Of a stretch of 64,000 bases of DNA, positions 32,936 through 43,870 are shown piece after piece. This DNA is from Tsukamurella pseudospumae (GTDB lineage: Bacteria > Actinomycetota > Actinomycetes > Mycobacteriales > Mycobacteriaceae): contig NZ_LSRE01000050.1 of assembly GCF_001575205.1 (NCBI RefSeq), forward strand, positions 186,001 to 250,000, read 5' to 3'. The position numbers and the translations under genes were made by a program. The first letter of the stretch is position 1, and each line of letters starts with the position of its first letter. A model generated the notes under the pieces. That model searched no databases. It was not told the DNA's origin and was given only the letters and a program-made list of their open reading frames with translations.

Positions 32936-33441
32936 CCGCGTACAGCTCGACCACCGAGACCCCCATCGGCCCGTTCACCGCCGTCGTCGACACCGACGGT
33001 GCCGTCCTCGCCTCCGGCTGGACCGCCGACCTCTCCACCTTGCTCCCCGTGATCCACTCCGCGTTGCGGCCCACCGCCGTCGACGAACGCACCGACCTCG
33101 GTGCGGTGACCCGCGCCGTCGCGGCCTTCCACGCCGGCGAGGTGACCGCGATCGACGACATCGTCGTCCGCCAGCGTTCCGGCGCGTTCGTCGAGCACGC
33201 CTGGGACGTGCTGCGCACCGTCGAACCCGGAAGGCCCGTGACCTACACGGAGTACGCCGACCTGTCCGGGCGGCCCGCGGCCGTGCGGGCCGCGGCGATG
33301 GCCTGCGCCCGCAACGCCGCCGCGCTGTTCGTGCCCTGCCACCGGGTCCTGCGACTGGACGGCTCCCTCGGCGGATTCCGGTGGGGACTCGCCGTCAAGG
33401 AGTGGCTGTTGACGCACGAGGCACATACGATCGCGGCGTGA
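32932..33441 (+). CDS. ogt: Methylated-DNA--protein-cysteine methyltransferase (O6-alkylguanine repair)
   Basis: A 169-residue suicide repair protein. The active-site PCHRVL contains Cys136, and the helix-turn-helix RAAAMACARNAAALFVPCHR (about 120-139) presents it to DNA; the closing GGFRWGLAVKEWLL is standard. GTG 32932 overlaps the AlkA fusion stop (GTGA), and its own stop overlaps the next GTG start (33438-33441). Mycobacterial ada-alkA-ogt modules have the same order. Expected to be induced by methylation damage through AdaA. Confidence 0.93.
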   Translation: MTAYSSTTETPIGPFTAVVDTDGAVLASGWTADLSTLLPVIHSALRPTAVDERTDLGAVTRAVAAFHAGEVTAIDDIVVRQRSGAFVEHAWDVLRTVEPGRPVTYTEYADLSGRPAAVRAAAMACARNAAALFVPCHRVLRLDGSLGGFRWGLAVKEWLLTHEAHTIAA

Positions 33442-34637
33442 GCGATGAGATGACGAACCCGCCGGGCACGCGGACCCGCAGCGAGGTGTACGGCGCCGCG
33501 GGCACCTGGCTGGCGCTGTGGAGCCTCCGGATCATCGCCATCGCGGCGATGTTCTACGTGCTGACTTGGGTGATCGCCGAGTTCTGGTCGATCCTGCTGC
33601 CCGTCCTCCTGGCGATCCTGCTGTGCACCGTGCTGTGGCCACCCGTGCGCTGGCTCCGCGGCAAGGGGCTACCGCCGGCACTCGCCACGGCCGTGACGCT
33701 GCTGCTGTCGCTCGGCCTGCTGGGCGGCGTGATCGGGCTCATCGCCCCGTCGATCGGCGGGCAGTCCAAGCAGATCGCCGACAAGGCCGTCGAGGGCGTG
33801 GGCAAGGTCCAGAAGTGGGCTCAGGGCCCGCCCCTGAACCTGCAGGACGAGCAGATCAGCAAGTTCGTCACGTCGATCACCAAGAAGCTGCAGGAGAGCG
33901 CTGAGACCATCGCCTCGGGCGTGTTCACCGGCGTGAGCGCCGCGGGGTCGTTCGTCATCGCGCTCGTCATGGTGGCGATGCTCACCTTCTTCTTCCTCAA
34001 GGACGGCGACAAGTTCATGCCGTGGCTGCGGCGGCACTCGGGCACGCCCGTCGCCGAGCACTTCGCGGAGCTGCTCACCCGGGTCTGGGGCACACTGGGC
34101 GGGTTCATCCGCACGCAGGCTCTAGTCAGCCTGATCGACGCGCTGTTCATCGGCCTCGGCCTCGTGATCCTGCAAGTGCCGCTCGCCGGCGCGCTCGCGG
34201 TGATCACCTTCCTCGGTGGCTTCGTTCCGATCGTCGGTGCGTTCGTCGCGGGCGCGCTCGCCGTCATCGTCGCCCTGGTCACCAACGGCTTCGGCACCGC
34301 GCTGGCCGTGCTGGTCGTGGTCATCGCCGTACAGCAGCTCGAGGGCAACGTGCTCTCGCCGATCCTGCAGTCCCGCTCGATGCAGCTGCACCCCGCGATC
34401 GTGCTGCTCGCCATCGCGTTCGGCAGCACGCAGTTCGGCATCATCGGCGCGTTCCTGGCGGTCCCCGTCGCGGCCGCCATCGCAGTGCTGTTCCGCTATC
34501 TCGGCGAACTGGTCGACGAGAAGACGGGCGAGACGCCTCCCCCCGACGACGAGCCGTCCAAGCCGAGTCTCTGGGACCGGCTCCGTCGCAAGCCCGCACC
34601 CGAGCCCGCCGACGAGGCACCCGCCGACGCCGTCTGA
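33438..34637 (+). CDS. AI-2E family (TqsA/YdiK-like) membrane transporter
   Basis: A 399-residue membrane protein with about seven hydrophobic stretches (IIAIAAMFYVLTWVIAEFWSILLPVLLAILL, VTLLLSLGLLGGVIGLIA and others) and the family ending LEGNVLSPILQSRSMQLHPAIVLLAIAFGSTQFGIIGAFLAVPVAAAIAVL. The soluble central part (about 105-165) is typical. The family exports small solutes or Na+/H+. It overlaps ogt by GTGA, which is odd: a permease coupled to DNA repair. The C-terminus is acidic and disordered (DEKTGETPPPDDE). Confidence 0.88.
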   Translation: MSDEMTNPPGTRTRSEVYGAAGTWLALWSLRIIAIAAMFYVLTWVIAEFWSILLPVLLAILLCTVLWPPVRWLRGKGLPPALATAVTLLLSLGLLGGVIGLIAPSIGGQSKQIADKAVEGVGKVQKWAQGPPLNLQDEQISKFVTSITKKLQESAETIASGVFTGVSAAGSFVIALVMVAMLTFFFLKDGDKFMPWLRRHSGTPVAEHFAELLTRVWGTLGGFIRTQALVSLIDALFIGLGLVILQVPLAGALAVITFLGGFVPIVGAFVAGALAVIVALVTNGFGTALAVLVVVIAVQQLEGNVLSPILQSRSMQLHPAIVLLAIAFGSTQFGIIGAFLAVPVAAAIAVLFRYLGELVDEKTGETPPPDDEPSKPSLWDRLRRKPAPEPADEAPADAV

Positions 34638-34672
34638 CGAAACTTGTCAGGGGGTTCGTCCATGCTGTCGGC

Positions 34673-35758
34673 ATGGACCTCTCGCACCTGATCGTCGCGC
34701 TGCTCGCGCTGGTGGTCGGCGTCGCCGGCGGGGTGATCCTCGCCAGGGTCGTGCCCGCCCGGCCCGCGTCGCCCGACGGTGCCGCCCCGGGCCCGGACGC
34801 CGTCGCCGGTCCGGTCAACGCGCTGCTGGCGCCGCTGCGGCAGACCCTCGACGCGCTGGGACACGAATTCGCCGTCGCCGAGCGCAGCCGGGTGGCCGCG
34901 TTCGCCGGGCTGCGCGAGCAGATCGGCACCGTCGCCCGCACCAGCGAGGCGCTGCGCGCCGAGACCGCGACCCTGCGCTCGGCGATGAAGTCGTCCACCG
35001 TACGCGGCCGATGGGGTGAGCTCCAGCTCGAGCGGGTCGTCGAGCTGGCGGGGCTCAGTAGGCACTGCGACTTCTCCACGCAGTACGGGGCCGCCGTCGG
35101 CGAGGCTCGCGTCCGCCCGGATCTCGTCGTGCACCTGGCCGGCAGCCGGAATCTGGCGGTGGACGCGAAAGTGCCGCTCGACGCGTACCTCCAGCTGCTG
35201 GAGTCCCCGCCGTCGGAGCACGCGGCGCTCCTGTCCGACCACGCCCGACGGTTCCGCTCCCATGTCGTGCAGTTGGCGGGCAAGCGGTACTGGGAGGCGG
35301 TGGGCTCCCCGGAGCTCGTGGTGATGTTCGTGCCGGCGGAGGCCTTCCTCGACGCAGCGCTCCAGGCCGACCCCGATCTCCTGGAGTTCGCGCTCGATCG
35401 GAATGTGGTGCTCGCCACACCCACCACGCTCGTCGCGATGCTGCGGGCGGTCGCTCTCGCGTGGCGGCAGCACGCCCTCGGCGAGGACGCGGGCCGGATC
35501 CAGGCACTCGGCCGGGAACTGAACGAGCGGTTCGACGTCCTGAACAGTCACTTCGCCACACTCGGGTCCGCCCTGGGTAGAACGGTGGAGGCGTTCAACA
35601 CCACGGTCGGCTCGTACAACGCGCGCGTCGGGGTCACGGCGCGGCGGCTGTCCGATCTGGCGTCCATGCCCGACGGTGCGCGCGAGGAGCCCCTGGAACT
35701 CACGCTCACGCCGCGAACAGTCCCCACCGGGTCGGATTCTCGGTTCTCACAGCCTTAA
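34673..35758 (+). CDS. rmuC: RmuC-like DNA recombination protein
   Basis: 361 residues from ATG 34673. A membrane anchor at the N-terminus (LIVALLALVVGVAGGVILARVV, about 5-26), a helical or coiled-coil stretch (about 45-105), then the RmuC domain with MKSSTVRGRWGELQLERVVELAGL (about 103-126), DLVVHLAGSRNLAVDAKVPLDAYL, and RFRSHVVQLAGKRYWEAVGSPELVVMFVPAEAFL. RmuC limits inverted-repeat recombination and is a PD-(D/E)XK-like nuclease fold. Residues Asp and Lys of the core (D-V-DAK) are present. The coding length is normal. Confidence 0.88.
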   Translation: MDLSHLIVALLALVVGVAGGVILARVVPARPASPDGAAPGPDAVAGPVNALLAPLRQTLDALGHEFAVAERSRVAAFAGLREQIGTVARTSEALRAETATLRSAMKSSTVRGRWGELQLERVVELAGLSRHCDFSTQYGAAVGEARVRPDLVVHLAGSRNLAVDAKVPLDAYLQLLESPPSEHAALLSDHARRFRSHVVQLAGKRYWEAVGSPELVVMFVPAEAFLDAALQADPDLLEFALDRNVVLATPTTLVAMLRAVALAWRQHALGEDAGRIQALGRELNERFDVLNSHFATLGSALGRTVEAFNTTVGSYNARVGVTARRLSDLASMPDGAREEPLELTLTPRTVPTGSDSRFSQP

Positions 35759-35774
35759 CCGGTACGGTTCACCT

Positions 35775-37337
35775 GTGTCGAAGTTCCAACCGTCCCGCTC
35801 GCAGGTGCCGGTCGACGAGCGGTCCGTGCTCGCGACCGTCCCCGGACTGCCCTGGTGGGGTGCCGTCCTGACCCTGCTGGTGTTCACCGGAGTCGGTGCC
35901 GTCGCGGCGGGCGAGTACACGGGCAGCAACGCCGGGGTCCTCGCGATGGCGGTCGGTGCGATCGTCGCCGTGCTCGCCGTGCGCAATCGGGCGCTGTTCA
36001 CCGCGATCGTGCAGCCACCACTGGTGATCGCCACCGCGATCCCGGTGTACAAGTGGTTCTCTCTCCCCAGCCCCCGCAGCACCAGCAAGATCCTCACGGA
36101 CGTGCTCTTCCCGCTCATCTCACTCTTCCCGTGGATGTTCTGGATCTCGGTGGTCGTCATCGCGATCGGCGGTGCCCGGTTCATGCTGTACCGGCGGCTC
36201 ACCGCGACCGCGCGCAGCGTGCAGCGGGCCGGTTCGACCAGCGCGAAGTCCGCCACCGTCGCGAAGTCCGGCACCACCACGAAGTCCGGCACCGCCACGA
36301 AGGCCGGGGCCGCGAAGAAGCGGGCCGGGTCCTCCGGCCCTCCCCTCGGCAAGCGACTCCGTGCAGCGTTCACCCGCATGCGTCCCGACCCGGCCGCGGC
36401 CCCCGCAGCGGCGGGTGCTGCCGCCCTCGTCGCCGACGGCGCCGCGCGGTCCGAGCGCCACCAGGGCCGCTCGTCGCACCGGTCCAGTCGTGCCGTCCGG
36501 GACCGCGCGGAGCGCCGCGAGCGCTCGGAGACCGCGGCCACCGAGTCGGCGGCCCGTGGCCGCAGCTCCGCCGCCCGGCGCGACGACCTCGGGCGCGCGG
36601 AGCCCCGTCGCGAGGGTGCCCGCCGCGAGGACCCGCGCCGCGAGCGCACCCGCCGCGAGGAGATCGCCGCCCGCGACGCCGGCGCCCCGGCCACCCAGGT
36701 CAACCGCGTGGTGCGTCCCGACTCCGCGCCGATCCGTCGGCCCGAGCCGATCCGACGCCCCGTCGACGGGGATCGTCGCGACCTGCCGCGAGGGGCCCGG
36801 CCCCGGCCCGCGGTCGCCCAGGGCGACCGCCCGCGGCCCGGCGTGCACGACTCCCGGGAGCTGCGCCGCGACGGCGAGCGGCGGTCCCTCGACCCGCAGC
36901 CCCGGTGGCGCGGCACCCCCGAGACGGCCTCGCGGCCGGACGCACCGTCGGGCCCGCACCGCGCCGCCGCACGTGCGGATTCCCGCGACTACCGGCGTGA
37001 GGCGCGCGACATCGACCGCGCCCGCGGCGTCGCGGAGCCCGCCGCCCCGCGACCCGAGCGCGAGCGGCCTCGGATCCCCCGCGACGATTTCGCCTCACTC
37101 CCCCGCCTCTCGGGTGACCGCTCGGCCCAGCCCGATCTGCCGAGCCTCTCCCGGGACGCCGAGCGTCCCTCCCGGCGGGCGGAGGCACCGTCGAGCCCGG
37201 GTCGCTACGAGCACTACCGGGCGCCCCGCTACCGACCCCAGAGCGAGGACACGGCCGTCGAGACGAACTTCCGCGACGACTTCGCCGAGCCCGCGGAGGA
37301 GCCTCGGCAGATCCGACGGCACCGCTACAAGGATTGA
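35775..37337 (+). CDS. DUF6542 membrane protein with a long arginine-rich tail
   Basis: A 520-residue protein (GTG start 35775). Residues 20-145 are the conserved DUF6542 part with four transmembrane helices (WWGAVLTLLVFTGVGAVAAGEYTG, GVLAMAVGAIVAVLAV, LVIATAIPVYKWF, ISLFPWMFWISVVVIAIGGARFMLY). From about 155 on, the chain is hydrophilic: KSGTTTKSGTATKAGAAKK repeats, then about 350 residues rich in Arg, Ala, Pro and Glu. Related to mycobacterial Rv1111c in position and N-terminus. The tail probably lies in the cytoplasm and could bind nucleic acid or partners (inference). Confidence 0.85.
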   Translation: MSKFQPSRSQVPVDERSVLATVPGLPWWGAVLTLLVFTGVGAVAAGEYTGSNAGVLAMAVGAIVAVLAVRNRALFTAIVQPPLVIATAIPVYKWFSLPSPRSTSKILTDVLFPLISLFPWMFWISVVVIAIGGARFMLYRRLTATARSVQRAGSTSAKSATVAKSGTTTKSGTATKAGAAKKRAGSSGPPLGKRLRAAFTRMRPDPAAAPAAAGAAALVADGAARSERHQGRSSHRSSRAVRDRAERRERSETAATESAARGRSSAARRDDLGRAEPRREGARREDPRRERTRREEIAARDAGAPATQVNRVVRPDSAPIRRPEPIRRPVDGDRRDLPRGARPRPAVAQGDRPRPGVHDSRELRRDGERRSLDPQPRWRGTPETASRPDAPSGPHRAAARADSRDYRREARDIDRARGVAEPAAPRPERERPRIPRDDFASLPRLSGDRSAQPDLPSLSRDAERPSRRAEAPSSPGRYEHYRAPRYRPQSEDTAVETNFRDDFAEPAEEPRQIRRHRYKD

Positions 37338-37357
37338 TCGGCGCTCACCACCGGCGA

Positions 37358-37390
37358 AAGAAACCCGCGGCCATCGGCCGCGGGTTTCTT
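37358..37390. terminator. Bidirectional terminator, 15-bp perfect stem
   Basis: AAGAAACCCGCGGCC (37358-37372) pairs perfectly with GGCCGCGGGTTTCTT (37376-37390) around an ATC loop. The arms end in A- and T-rich runs on both strands, as expected between convergent genes. It separates the DUF6542 gene (+) from ispH (-). Confidence 0.9.
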
Positions 37391-37410
37391 CGTGGAACGG
37401 GTGTCGGCCC

Positions 37411-38361
37411 TCAGGCCTTGGCGCGGGGCCGCAGCTCGCGCGGGAGAGCGAAGACCAGCGTCTCGTTCGCGGTGGTGACGGACTGGACGTCCTCGAAGCC
37501 CTCGCCGTCGAGGTACTCGACGACTCCCTTGACGAGGATCTCCGGCACCGACGCGCCGGAGGTGATGCCGACGGTGCTCACGCCGTCGAGCCACGCCGGG
37601 TCGATCTCGCGGGCGAAGTCGATGAGGTGCGCGGCGCGGGCACCGGCCTGCAGCGCGACCTCCACCAGGCGCACCGAGTTCGACGAGTTCCGCGAGCCCA
37701 CGACGATCACCAGATCGCACTCGGGCGCCATCGCCTTCACCGCGACCTGACGGTTCTGCGTCGCGTAGCAGATGTCGTCGCTCGGCGGGTCCTGCAGCTT
37801 GGGGAACTTCTCCCGTAGGCGACGCACCGTCTCCATCGTCTCGTCGACCGAGAGCGTGGTCTGCGAGAGCCAGACGAGCTTCTCCTCGTCCCGGACGACG
37901 ACCTTCTCGACGGCATCCGGGCCGTCGACCAGCTGCACGTGCTGCGGCGCCTCACCGGCCGTTCCCTCGACCTCCTCATGACCCTCGTGGCCGATCAACA
38001 GGATGTCGTAATCGTCGCGCGCGAAGCGCTTGGCCTCCTGGTGCACCTTGGTGACCAGCGGGCACGTCGCGTCGATGGTGCGCAGACTGCGCTGCGCCGC
38101 GCCCTCGTGCACCGCGGGTGAGACGCCGTGCGCGGAGAACACCAGGAGGGAGCCCTCGGGCACCTCGTCGGTCTCGTCCACGAAGATCACGCCCTTGTCC
38201 TGCAGCGTCTCGACGACGTGCCGGTTGTGCACGATCTCCTTGCGGACGTACACGGGCGCGCCGTGCTTCTCGAGGGCCTTCTCGACGGTCTCCACCGCAC
38301 GGTCGACGCCCGCGCAGTAGCCGCGCGGCTCGGCCAGCAGGACTCGCTTGCCAGAACTCAT
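37411..38361 (-). CDS. ispH: 4-hydroxy-3-methylbut-2-enyl diphosphate reductase
   Basis: A 316-residue 4Fe-4S enzyme and the last step of the non-mevalonate isoprenoid pathway, giving IPP and DMAPP. The three cluster cysteines are in [10 protein letters not shown] (Cys16), [11 protein letters not shown] and [16 protein letters not shown] and SSNSVRL are also typical. The length is standard. It is convergent with the upstream-strand DUF6542 gene across the terminator, and divergent from the lipid-droplet protein gene at 38421. Conserved neighbour in Mycobacteriales (Rv1110 position). Confidence 0.97.
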   Translation of the reverse strand: MSSGKRVLLAEPRGYCAGVDRAVETVEKALEKHGAPVYVRKEIVHNRHVVETLQDKGVIFVDETDEVPEGSLLVFSAHGVSPAVHEGAAQRSLRTIDATCPLVTKVHQEAKRFARDDYDILLIGHEGHEEVEGTAGEAPQHVQLVDGPDAVEKVVVRDEEKLVWLSQTTLSVDETMETVRRLREKFPKLQDPPSDDICYATQNRQVAVKAMAPECDLVIVVGSRNSSNSVRLVEVALQAGARAAHLIDFAREIDPAWLDGVSTVGITSGASVPEILVKGVVEYLDGEGFEDVQSVTTANETLVFALPRELRPRAKA

Positions 38362-38420
38362 GCCCCCAGGCTACGGCACCTGACGGAGACTCCGCGGCCG
38401 CGATGAGGCACCCTGGACGC

Positions 38421-39128
38421 ATGAGCCGTTTACCGTTCGTGGTCCGCGTCGCCCTCGGGGCCGTGTCGCTGGCCGCCGAGAAGGGCCAGGAGATCGTGAC
38501 GGGCGCCGTCAGCGCGCCGCTCACGCTGGGCAGCAAGTCCGCGCAGGCCTTCATCGCCGTGCAGCAGGACCTCGCCGACCTGGCCGTCCGTGGCGACCGC
38601 GCGATCGAGACCGTCTTCCCCGCCAAGGAGGAGGAGCAGGCCGCCTGGGCCACGTTCGACGACGACGAGGACGTCGACGTGGACCTGCCCGCACCGGCCC
38701 GGGCCGCGTACGGCGAGGTCCGCCCCGCCTCCGAGCCCGCGGCCCCCGCCGCGGAGCAGCCCACCGCCGCGGAGCAGCCCGCCGCCACGGAGCCCGCCGG
38801 TACGCCCGCCGCAGCTCCGGCGCCCACCGCCGAGCACCCGGGCACGGAGCCCGCCGGGGCCGAGCAGGCACCGTCGGGCGCCGGACGGTACGCCCTGTAC
38901 AGCTCGCCCGCCCCGGCACCGTCGGGCACCGCGACCGTCGCGGAGACGCCGGACGACCTACCGGCGGCGGCCCTGCGCATCGACTACCCCGAGCTGACGC
39001 TCGCGCAGCTGCGCGGCCGCCTGCCCGGGCTCACCACGGCCGAGGTCGAGTCGCTCGTCGCATACGAGCGCGACCACAAGGACCGGGCCCCCTTCCTGAC
39101 GATGCTCGAGAACCGCATCACTCGGTGA
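38421..39128 (+). CDS. Lipid-droplet-associated protein homologue (Rv1109c-like)
   Basis: 235 residues in three parts: a hydrophobic/amphipathic N-terminus ([54 protein letters not shown], 3-56), a Pro/Ala/Glu linker (about 95-165 with [16 protein letters not shown] repeats), and a C-terminal helical region ([35 protein letters not shown]). The N-terminus matches the mycobacterial protein reported on lipid droplets and located between xseA and ispH. It ends in GTGA with the xseA start (39125-39128), so it is the first gene of an operon with xseA-xseB. Confidence 0.85.
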   Translation: MSRLPFVVRVALGAVSLAAEKGQEIVTGAVSAPLTLGSKSAQAFIAVQQDLADLAVRGDRAIETVFPAKEEEQAAWATFDDDEDVDVDLPAPARAAYGEVRPASEPAAPAAEQPTAAEQPAATEPAGTPAAAPAPTAEHPGTEPAGAEQAPSGAGRYALYSSPAPAPSGTATVAETPDDLPAAALRIDYPELTLAQLRGRLPGLTTAEVESLVAYERDHKDRAPFLTMLENRITR

Positions 39129-40411
39129 CCGCACCCGGAACCGGCGCGGCGGCCGGTCCCTCCTCCGGCGGGCCGTCGAGCGCCGAACACCCGTGGCCCG
39201 TCCGCGTGGTCTCGATGAAGATCGGGCAGTGGATCGACCGGCTCGGCGAGGTCTGGGTCGAGGGGCAGATCACGCAGCTCAACCGCCGCGGCGGCGGCAC
39301 CGCGTTCCTCACCCTGCGCGACCCGTCGGCGAACGTGTCCGTGCAGGTCACCTGCCTGCCGGCCGTGTTGGACCGGTCCGACGTGCCCCTGAACGAGGGC
39401 ACGCAGGTGATCGTGCGCGGCAAGTTCACCTACTGGGCCGGACGTGGCAGCCTCTCACTGCGGATCACGGAGATCCGTGCCGTCGGCGTGGGCGAACTCC
39501 TCGCCCGCATCGAGCGGCTGCGGCAACTGCTGCACGCCGAGGGCCTGTTCGACCCGCGGCTCAAGCGGCCCCTGCCCTTCCTGCCGCGCACCGTCGGCCT
39601 GGTCACCGCACGGGCCAGCGCGGCCGAGCGCGACGTGCGGTCGATCGCCGAGGGCCGCTGGCCGGATGTGCGGATCCGCGCCGAGTACGCCACGGTGCAG
39701 GGTCCGACCGCGGTCCCGCAGCTGGTCACGGCGCTGCGCGCGCTGGACGCCGACCCCGAGGTCGATGTCATCATCATGGCCCGCGGCGGCGGCAGCGTGG
39801 AGGACCTGCTGCCCTTCTCCGACGAGGCCCTCTGCCGGGCCGTGCACGCGGCCCGGACCCCGATCGTCTCCGCGATCGGCCACGAGCCCGACAACCCGCT
39901 CTGCGATTTCGCCGCCGACGTGCGCGCCGCGACCCCCACCGACGCCGCGAAGCGCGTCGTGCCCGATGTGGTGTCCGAGCTCGCGCGGATCGCCGAGCTG
40001 CGGTCCCGCGCGGCCGCGGCCCTGCGCGGCTGGGTCTCGCGCGAGGCGCACACCCTCGAGGCGCTGCGCTCGCGGCCGGTGTTCGCGCACCCGATGCGGC
40101 TCGTCGACGACCGGGCCACCGAGATCGAGCGCATGCTGCGCGACGCCCGGCGGGACGTGCGGCGCACCGTCGACCGGGAATCCGACGGGGTGCGGCACCT
40201 GGCCGCGCGCCTGACGACTCTCGGCCCCGCGGCCACCATGGCCCGCGGCTACGCCGTGGTCCAGAAGATCACGCCCGACGGCGAGAATCCCGTCGTGCGC
40301 AGCATCGACGACCTCGCGCCCGGCTCGCAGCTGCGGGTCCGGGTGCCCGACGGTGCGGCCAAGGCGGCGGTGATGGGTGTGGAACGACTGGGAGGGAAGA
40401 CCGATGACTGA
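39125..40411 (+). CDS. xseA: Exodeoxyribonuclease VII large subunit
   Basis: A 428-residue nuclease subunit that trims single-stranded DNA in repair with XseB. An OB-fold is at about 20-115 ([43 protein letters not shown]), the catalytic domain follows ([92 protein letters not shown]), then a long coiled coil that binds small subunits. The GTG start overlaps the preceding stop, and the xseB start lies 8 bp inside its end. Confidence 0.96.
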   Translation: MTAPGTGAAAGPSSGGPSSAEHPWPVRVVSMKIGQWIDRLGEVWVEGQITQLNRRGGGTAFLTLRDPSANVSVQVTCLPAVLDRSDVPLNEGTQVIVRGKFTYWAGRGSLSLRITEIRAVGVGELLARIERLRQLLHAEGLFDPRLKRPLPFLPRTVGLVTARASAAERDVRSIAEGRWPDVRIRAEYATVQGPTAVPQLVTALRALDADPEVDVIIMARGGGSVEDLLPFSDEALCRAVHAARTPIVSAIGHEPDNPLCDFAADVRAATPTDAAKRVVPDVVSELARIAELRSRAAAALRGWVSREAHTLEALRSRPVFAHPMRLVDDRATEIERMLRDARRDVRRTVDRESDGVRHLAARLTTLGPAATMARGYAVVQKITPDGENPVVRSIDDLAPGSQLRVRVPDGAAKAAVMGVERLGGKTDD

Positions 40412-40616
40412 CGAGACACCGGCGGCCGAGCTCGGCTACGAGCAGGCCCGCGACGAGCTGACCGTCGTGGTGAAGCTGCTCGAGCAGGGCGGGATCGACC
40501 TCGACGAGTCGCTGCAGCTGTGGGAGCGCGGAGAGGCGTTGGCCAAGCGCTGCGAGGAGCACCTCGCGGGCGCGCGGGCCCGGATCGAGAAGGCCATCGC
40601 CGACGGCGAGCAGTGA
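40404..40616 (+). CDS. xseB: Exodeoxyribonuclease VII small subunit
   Basis: A 70-residue helical protein that caps the XseA coiled coil. The motif is [54 protein letters not shown]. Its ATG (40404) sits 8 bp inside xseA with GGGAGGGAAG just upstream. The length is normal. Its stop is one base from the convergent DUF4245 gene stop. Confidence 0.95.
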   Translation: MTDETPAAELGYEQARDELTVVVKLLEQGGIDLDESLQLWERGEALAKRCEEHLAGARARIEKAIADGEQ

Positions 40617-40617
40617 C

Positions 40618-41244
40618 CTACTTCGGCGCGTCCGACGGTGCCGCGGGGGCCTGCTCCCCGGTGCGGGGCAGCGGCGCCTGCGACTGGACCGCGGACGCGA
40701 GCTCGGTGAATCGCGGCACCGTGCCACTGCCGAAGACGACGATCACAGCACCGTCGAGCTGGAGCACCCAGGCGCTGCGATTCTTGTCGTTCGGGCCGTA
40801 GACGTCCCAGGTCCGATCCCCGACGGGGATGGTCCCCGAGGGCTTCGCCGACGAACCGTAGACCGATTCCACGACCTTCCCGACGGGCGCGCTGGACTGC
40901 GAGAGCTGCAGCGAGTTCTTCTCGGGCGTCACGTAATTGACGGAGAAGACCTTGCCGCCGGTCACGTCGTCGTCGCGGGTCGCGGTCGCCTTCCAGCCGT
41001 CGGGAACCCCGCGGTCCACACCCGCACCGCCCGGCATCCGGACGGGGAAACCGAGCGTCTGCGCCGAGACCTCGAAGACGCCCTGCGGGTTGATGGCCGG
41101 GACCGTCTCGTCCTTCGGGTCCGCGCCGAAACCGAGCTTGAAGTTGCCGGACGCGATCAACGCGATCAGGCACAGCATCAGCAACGGGACCATCGTGAAG
41201 ACGAGGTCGCGACGGCTCTGCAGGATGCGGGGTTTCTCAGCCAC
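40618..41244 (-). CDS. DUF4245 membrane-anchored protein
   Basis: 208 residues from GTG 41244 (a longer start, ATG 41289, is possible). Residues 1-30 contain one membrane helix ([18 protein letters not shown], about 15-32) after a basic RILQSRRD start, so the rest faces outside. The DUF4245 part includes [39 protein letters not shown] (about 80-119) and ends in a Pro/Ala tail. Function is unknown. It matches mycobacterial Rv1100 in position, next to glpX, and is divergent from glpX across 136 bp. Confidence 0.82.
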   Translation of the reverse strand: MAEKPRILQSRRDLVFTMVPLLMLCLIALIASGNFKLGFGADPKDETVPAINPQGVFEVSAQTLGFPVRMPGGAGVDRGVPDGWKATATRDDDVTGGKVFSVNYVTPEKNSLQLSQSSAPVGKVVESVYGSSAKPSGTIPVGDRTWDVYGPNDKNRSAWVLQLDGAVIVVFGSGTVPRFTELASAVQSQAPLPRTGEQAPAAPSDAPK

Positions 41245-41380
41245 GCCGTCCAGTATCCCGAAAGCGTCGGGCACCGTCGGAGGCGGCATAGCCGAACCCG
41301 GACCGGGCCCGGCATGGAAGAATCTGCGTCGAGGCCCCGCCGCGCCCGCCGCGCGCATCGAGATCAATGGAGGATCACCC

Positions 41381-42388
41381 ATGTCCGACAGCAACACCGA
41401 CGCGAATCCCATCGCCCCGGACCGGAACCTCGCCATGGAGCTGGTGCGCGTCACCGAGGCCGGCGCTCTCGCGGCCGGCCGCTGGGTCGGCCGCGGCCAG
41501 AAGGAATCCGGCGACGGCGCAGCGGTCGACGCCATGCGCCAGCTCGTCTCCACCGTCTCGATGAGCGGCGTGGTCGTGATCGGCGAGGGCGAGAAGGACG
41601 AGGCGCCCATGCTCTACAACGGCGAGGAGGTCGGGAACGGCTTCGGGCCGTCGACCGACGTGGCCGTCGACCCCGTCGACGGCACGACGCTGATGGCGAA
41701 GGGCATGCCCGGCTCGATCGCGGTGCTCGCGGTGTCCGAGCGCGGCGCGATGTACGACCCGTCGGCCGTGTTCTACATGAACAAGATCGCCGTCGGCCCC
41801 GAAGCCGCCGGCGTCATCGACATCAACGCCCCCATCGCCGACAACATCGCCAAGGTCGCCAAAGCCAAGGGCATCAAAGTCACCGACGTCACCCTCACCG
41901 TGCTCGACCGCCCCCGCCACGACCAACTCATCGCCGACATCCGCGCCACCGGCGCCATCGTCCGCCTCATCTCCGACGGCGACGTCGCCGGCGCCATCGC
42001 CGCCGCCCGCCCCGAGGCCAAGACCGACATCCTCGTCGGCATCGGCGGCACCCCCGAGGGCATCATCGCCGCCGCCGCACTGCGCTGCATGGGCGGCGAG
42101 ATCCAGGCGACCCTGGCACCGTCGAACGACGCCGAGCACCAGCGACTCGCGGACCTGGGCATCGACCCGACCCAGGTCCTCACCACCACCGACCTCGTCC
42201 GGGGCGAGCACGTCTATTTCGCCGCCACCGGCGTCACCGACGGCGACCTGCTGCGCGGCGTGCGCTACCGCGCGGACGGCGCCACCACGCAGTCGATCGT
42301 GATGCGCAGCCGGTCCGGCACGGTCCGGATCGTCGACGCGACGCACCGCCTGACCAAGCTCAAGACCTACGCGCAGATCTTCGACTGA
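41381..42388 (+). CDS. glpX: Class II fructose-1,6-bisphosphatase
   Basis: 335 residues, the only FBPase type in Mycobacteriales, so essential for gluconeogenesis. Signatures: [42 protein letters not shown] (substrate and metal site, about 44-85), [28 protein letters not shown], and [22 protein letters not shown]. The ribosome-binding site GGAGG precedes ATG 41381 by 7-8 nt. Codons between about 41805 and 42080 end almost exclusively in C, unlike the flanking codons. A hairpin terminator follows before fumC. Confidence 0.96.
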   Translation: MSDSNTDANPIAPDRNLAMELVRVTEAGALAAGRWVGRGQKESGDGAAVDAMRQLVSTVSMSGVVVIGEGEKDEAPMLYNGEEVGNGFGPSTDVAVDPVDGTTLMAKGMPGSIAVLAVSERGAMYDPSAVFYMNKIAVGPEAAGVIDINAPIADNIAKVAKAKGIKVTDVTLTVLDRPRHDQLIADIRATGAIVRLISDGDVAGAIAAARPEAKTDILVGIGGTPEGIIAAAALRCMGGEIQATLAPSNDAEHQRLADLGIDPTQVLTTTDLVRGEHVYFAATGVTDGDLLRGVRYRADGATTQSIVMRSRSGTVRIVDATHRLTKLKTYAQIFD

Positions 42389-42399
42389 GTGATCTTCTT

Positions 42400-42440
42400 C
42401 TCGGGCCCTGGGAATGATCCCGGGGCCCGAGTACTTTTCT
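42400..42440 (+). terminator. Hairpin terminator/attenuator between glpX and fumC
   Basis: CTCGGGCCC (42400-42408) pairs with GGGCCCGAG (42423-42431), with the inner pair GGGA/TCCC around ATGA, then TACTTTTCT. The hairpin ends only 14 nt before the fumC ATG (42446), so it terminates glpX transcripts and could limit fumC readthrough. Confidence 0.75.
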
Positions 42441-42445
42441 AAGGT

Positions 42446-43864
<1,419 letters not shown>

Positions 43865-43870
43865 TCGCGC

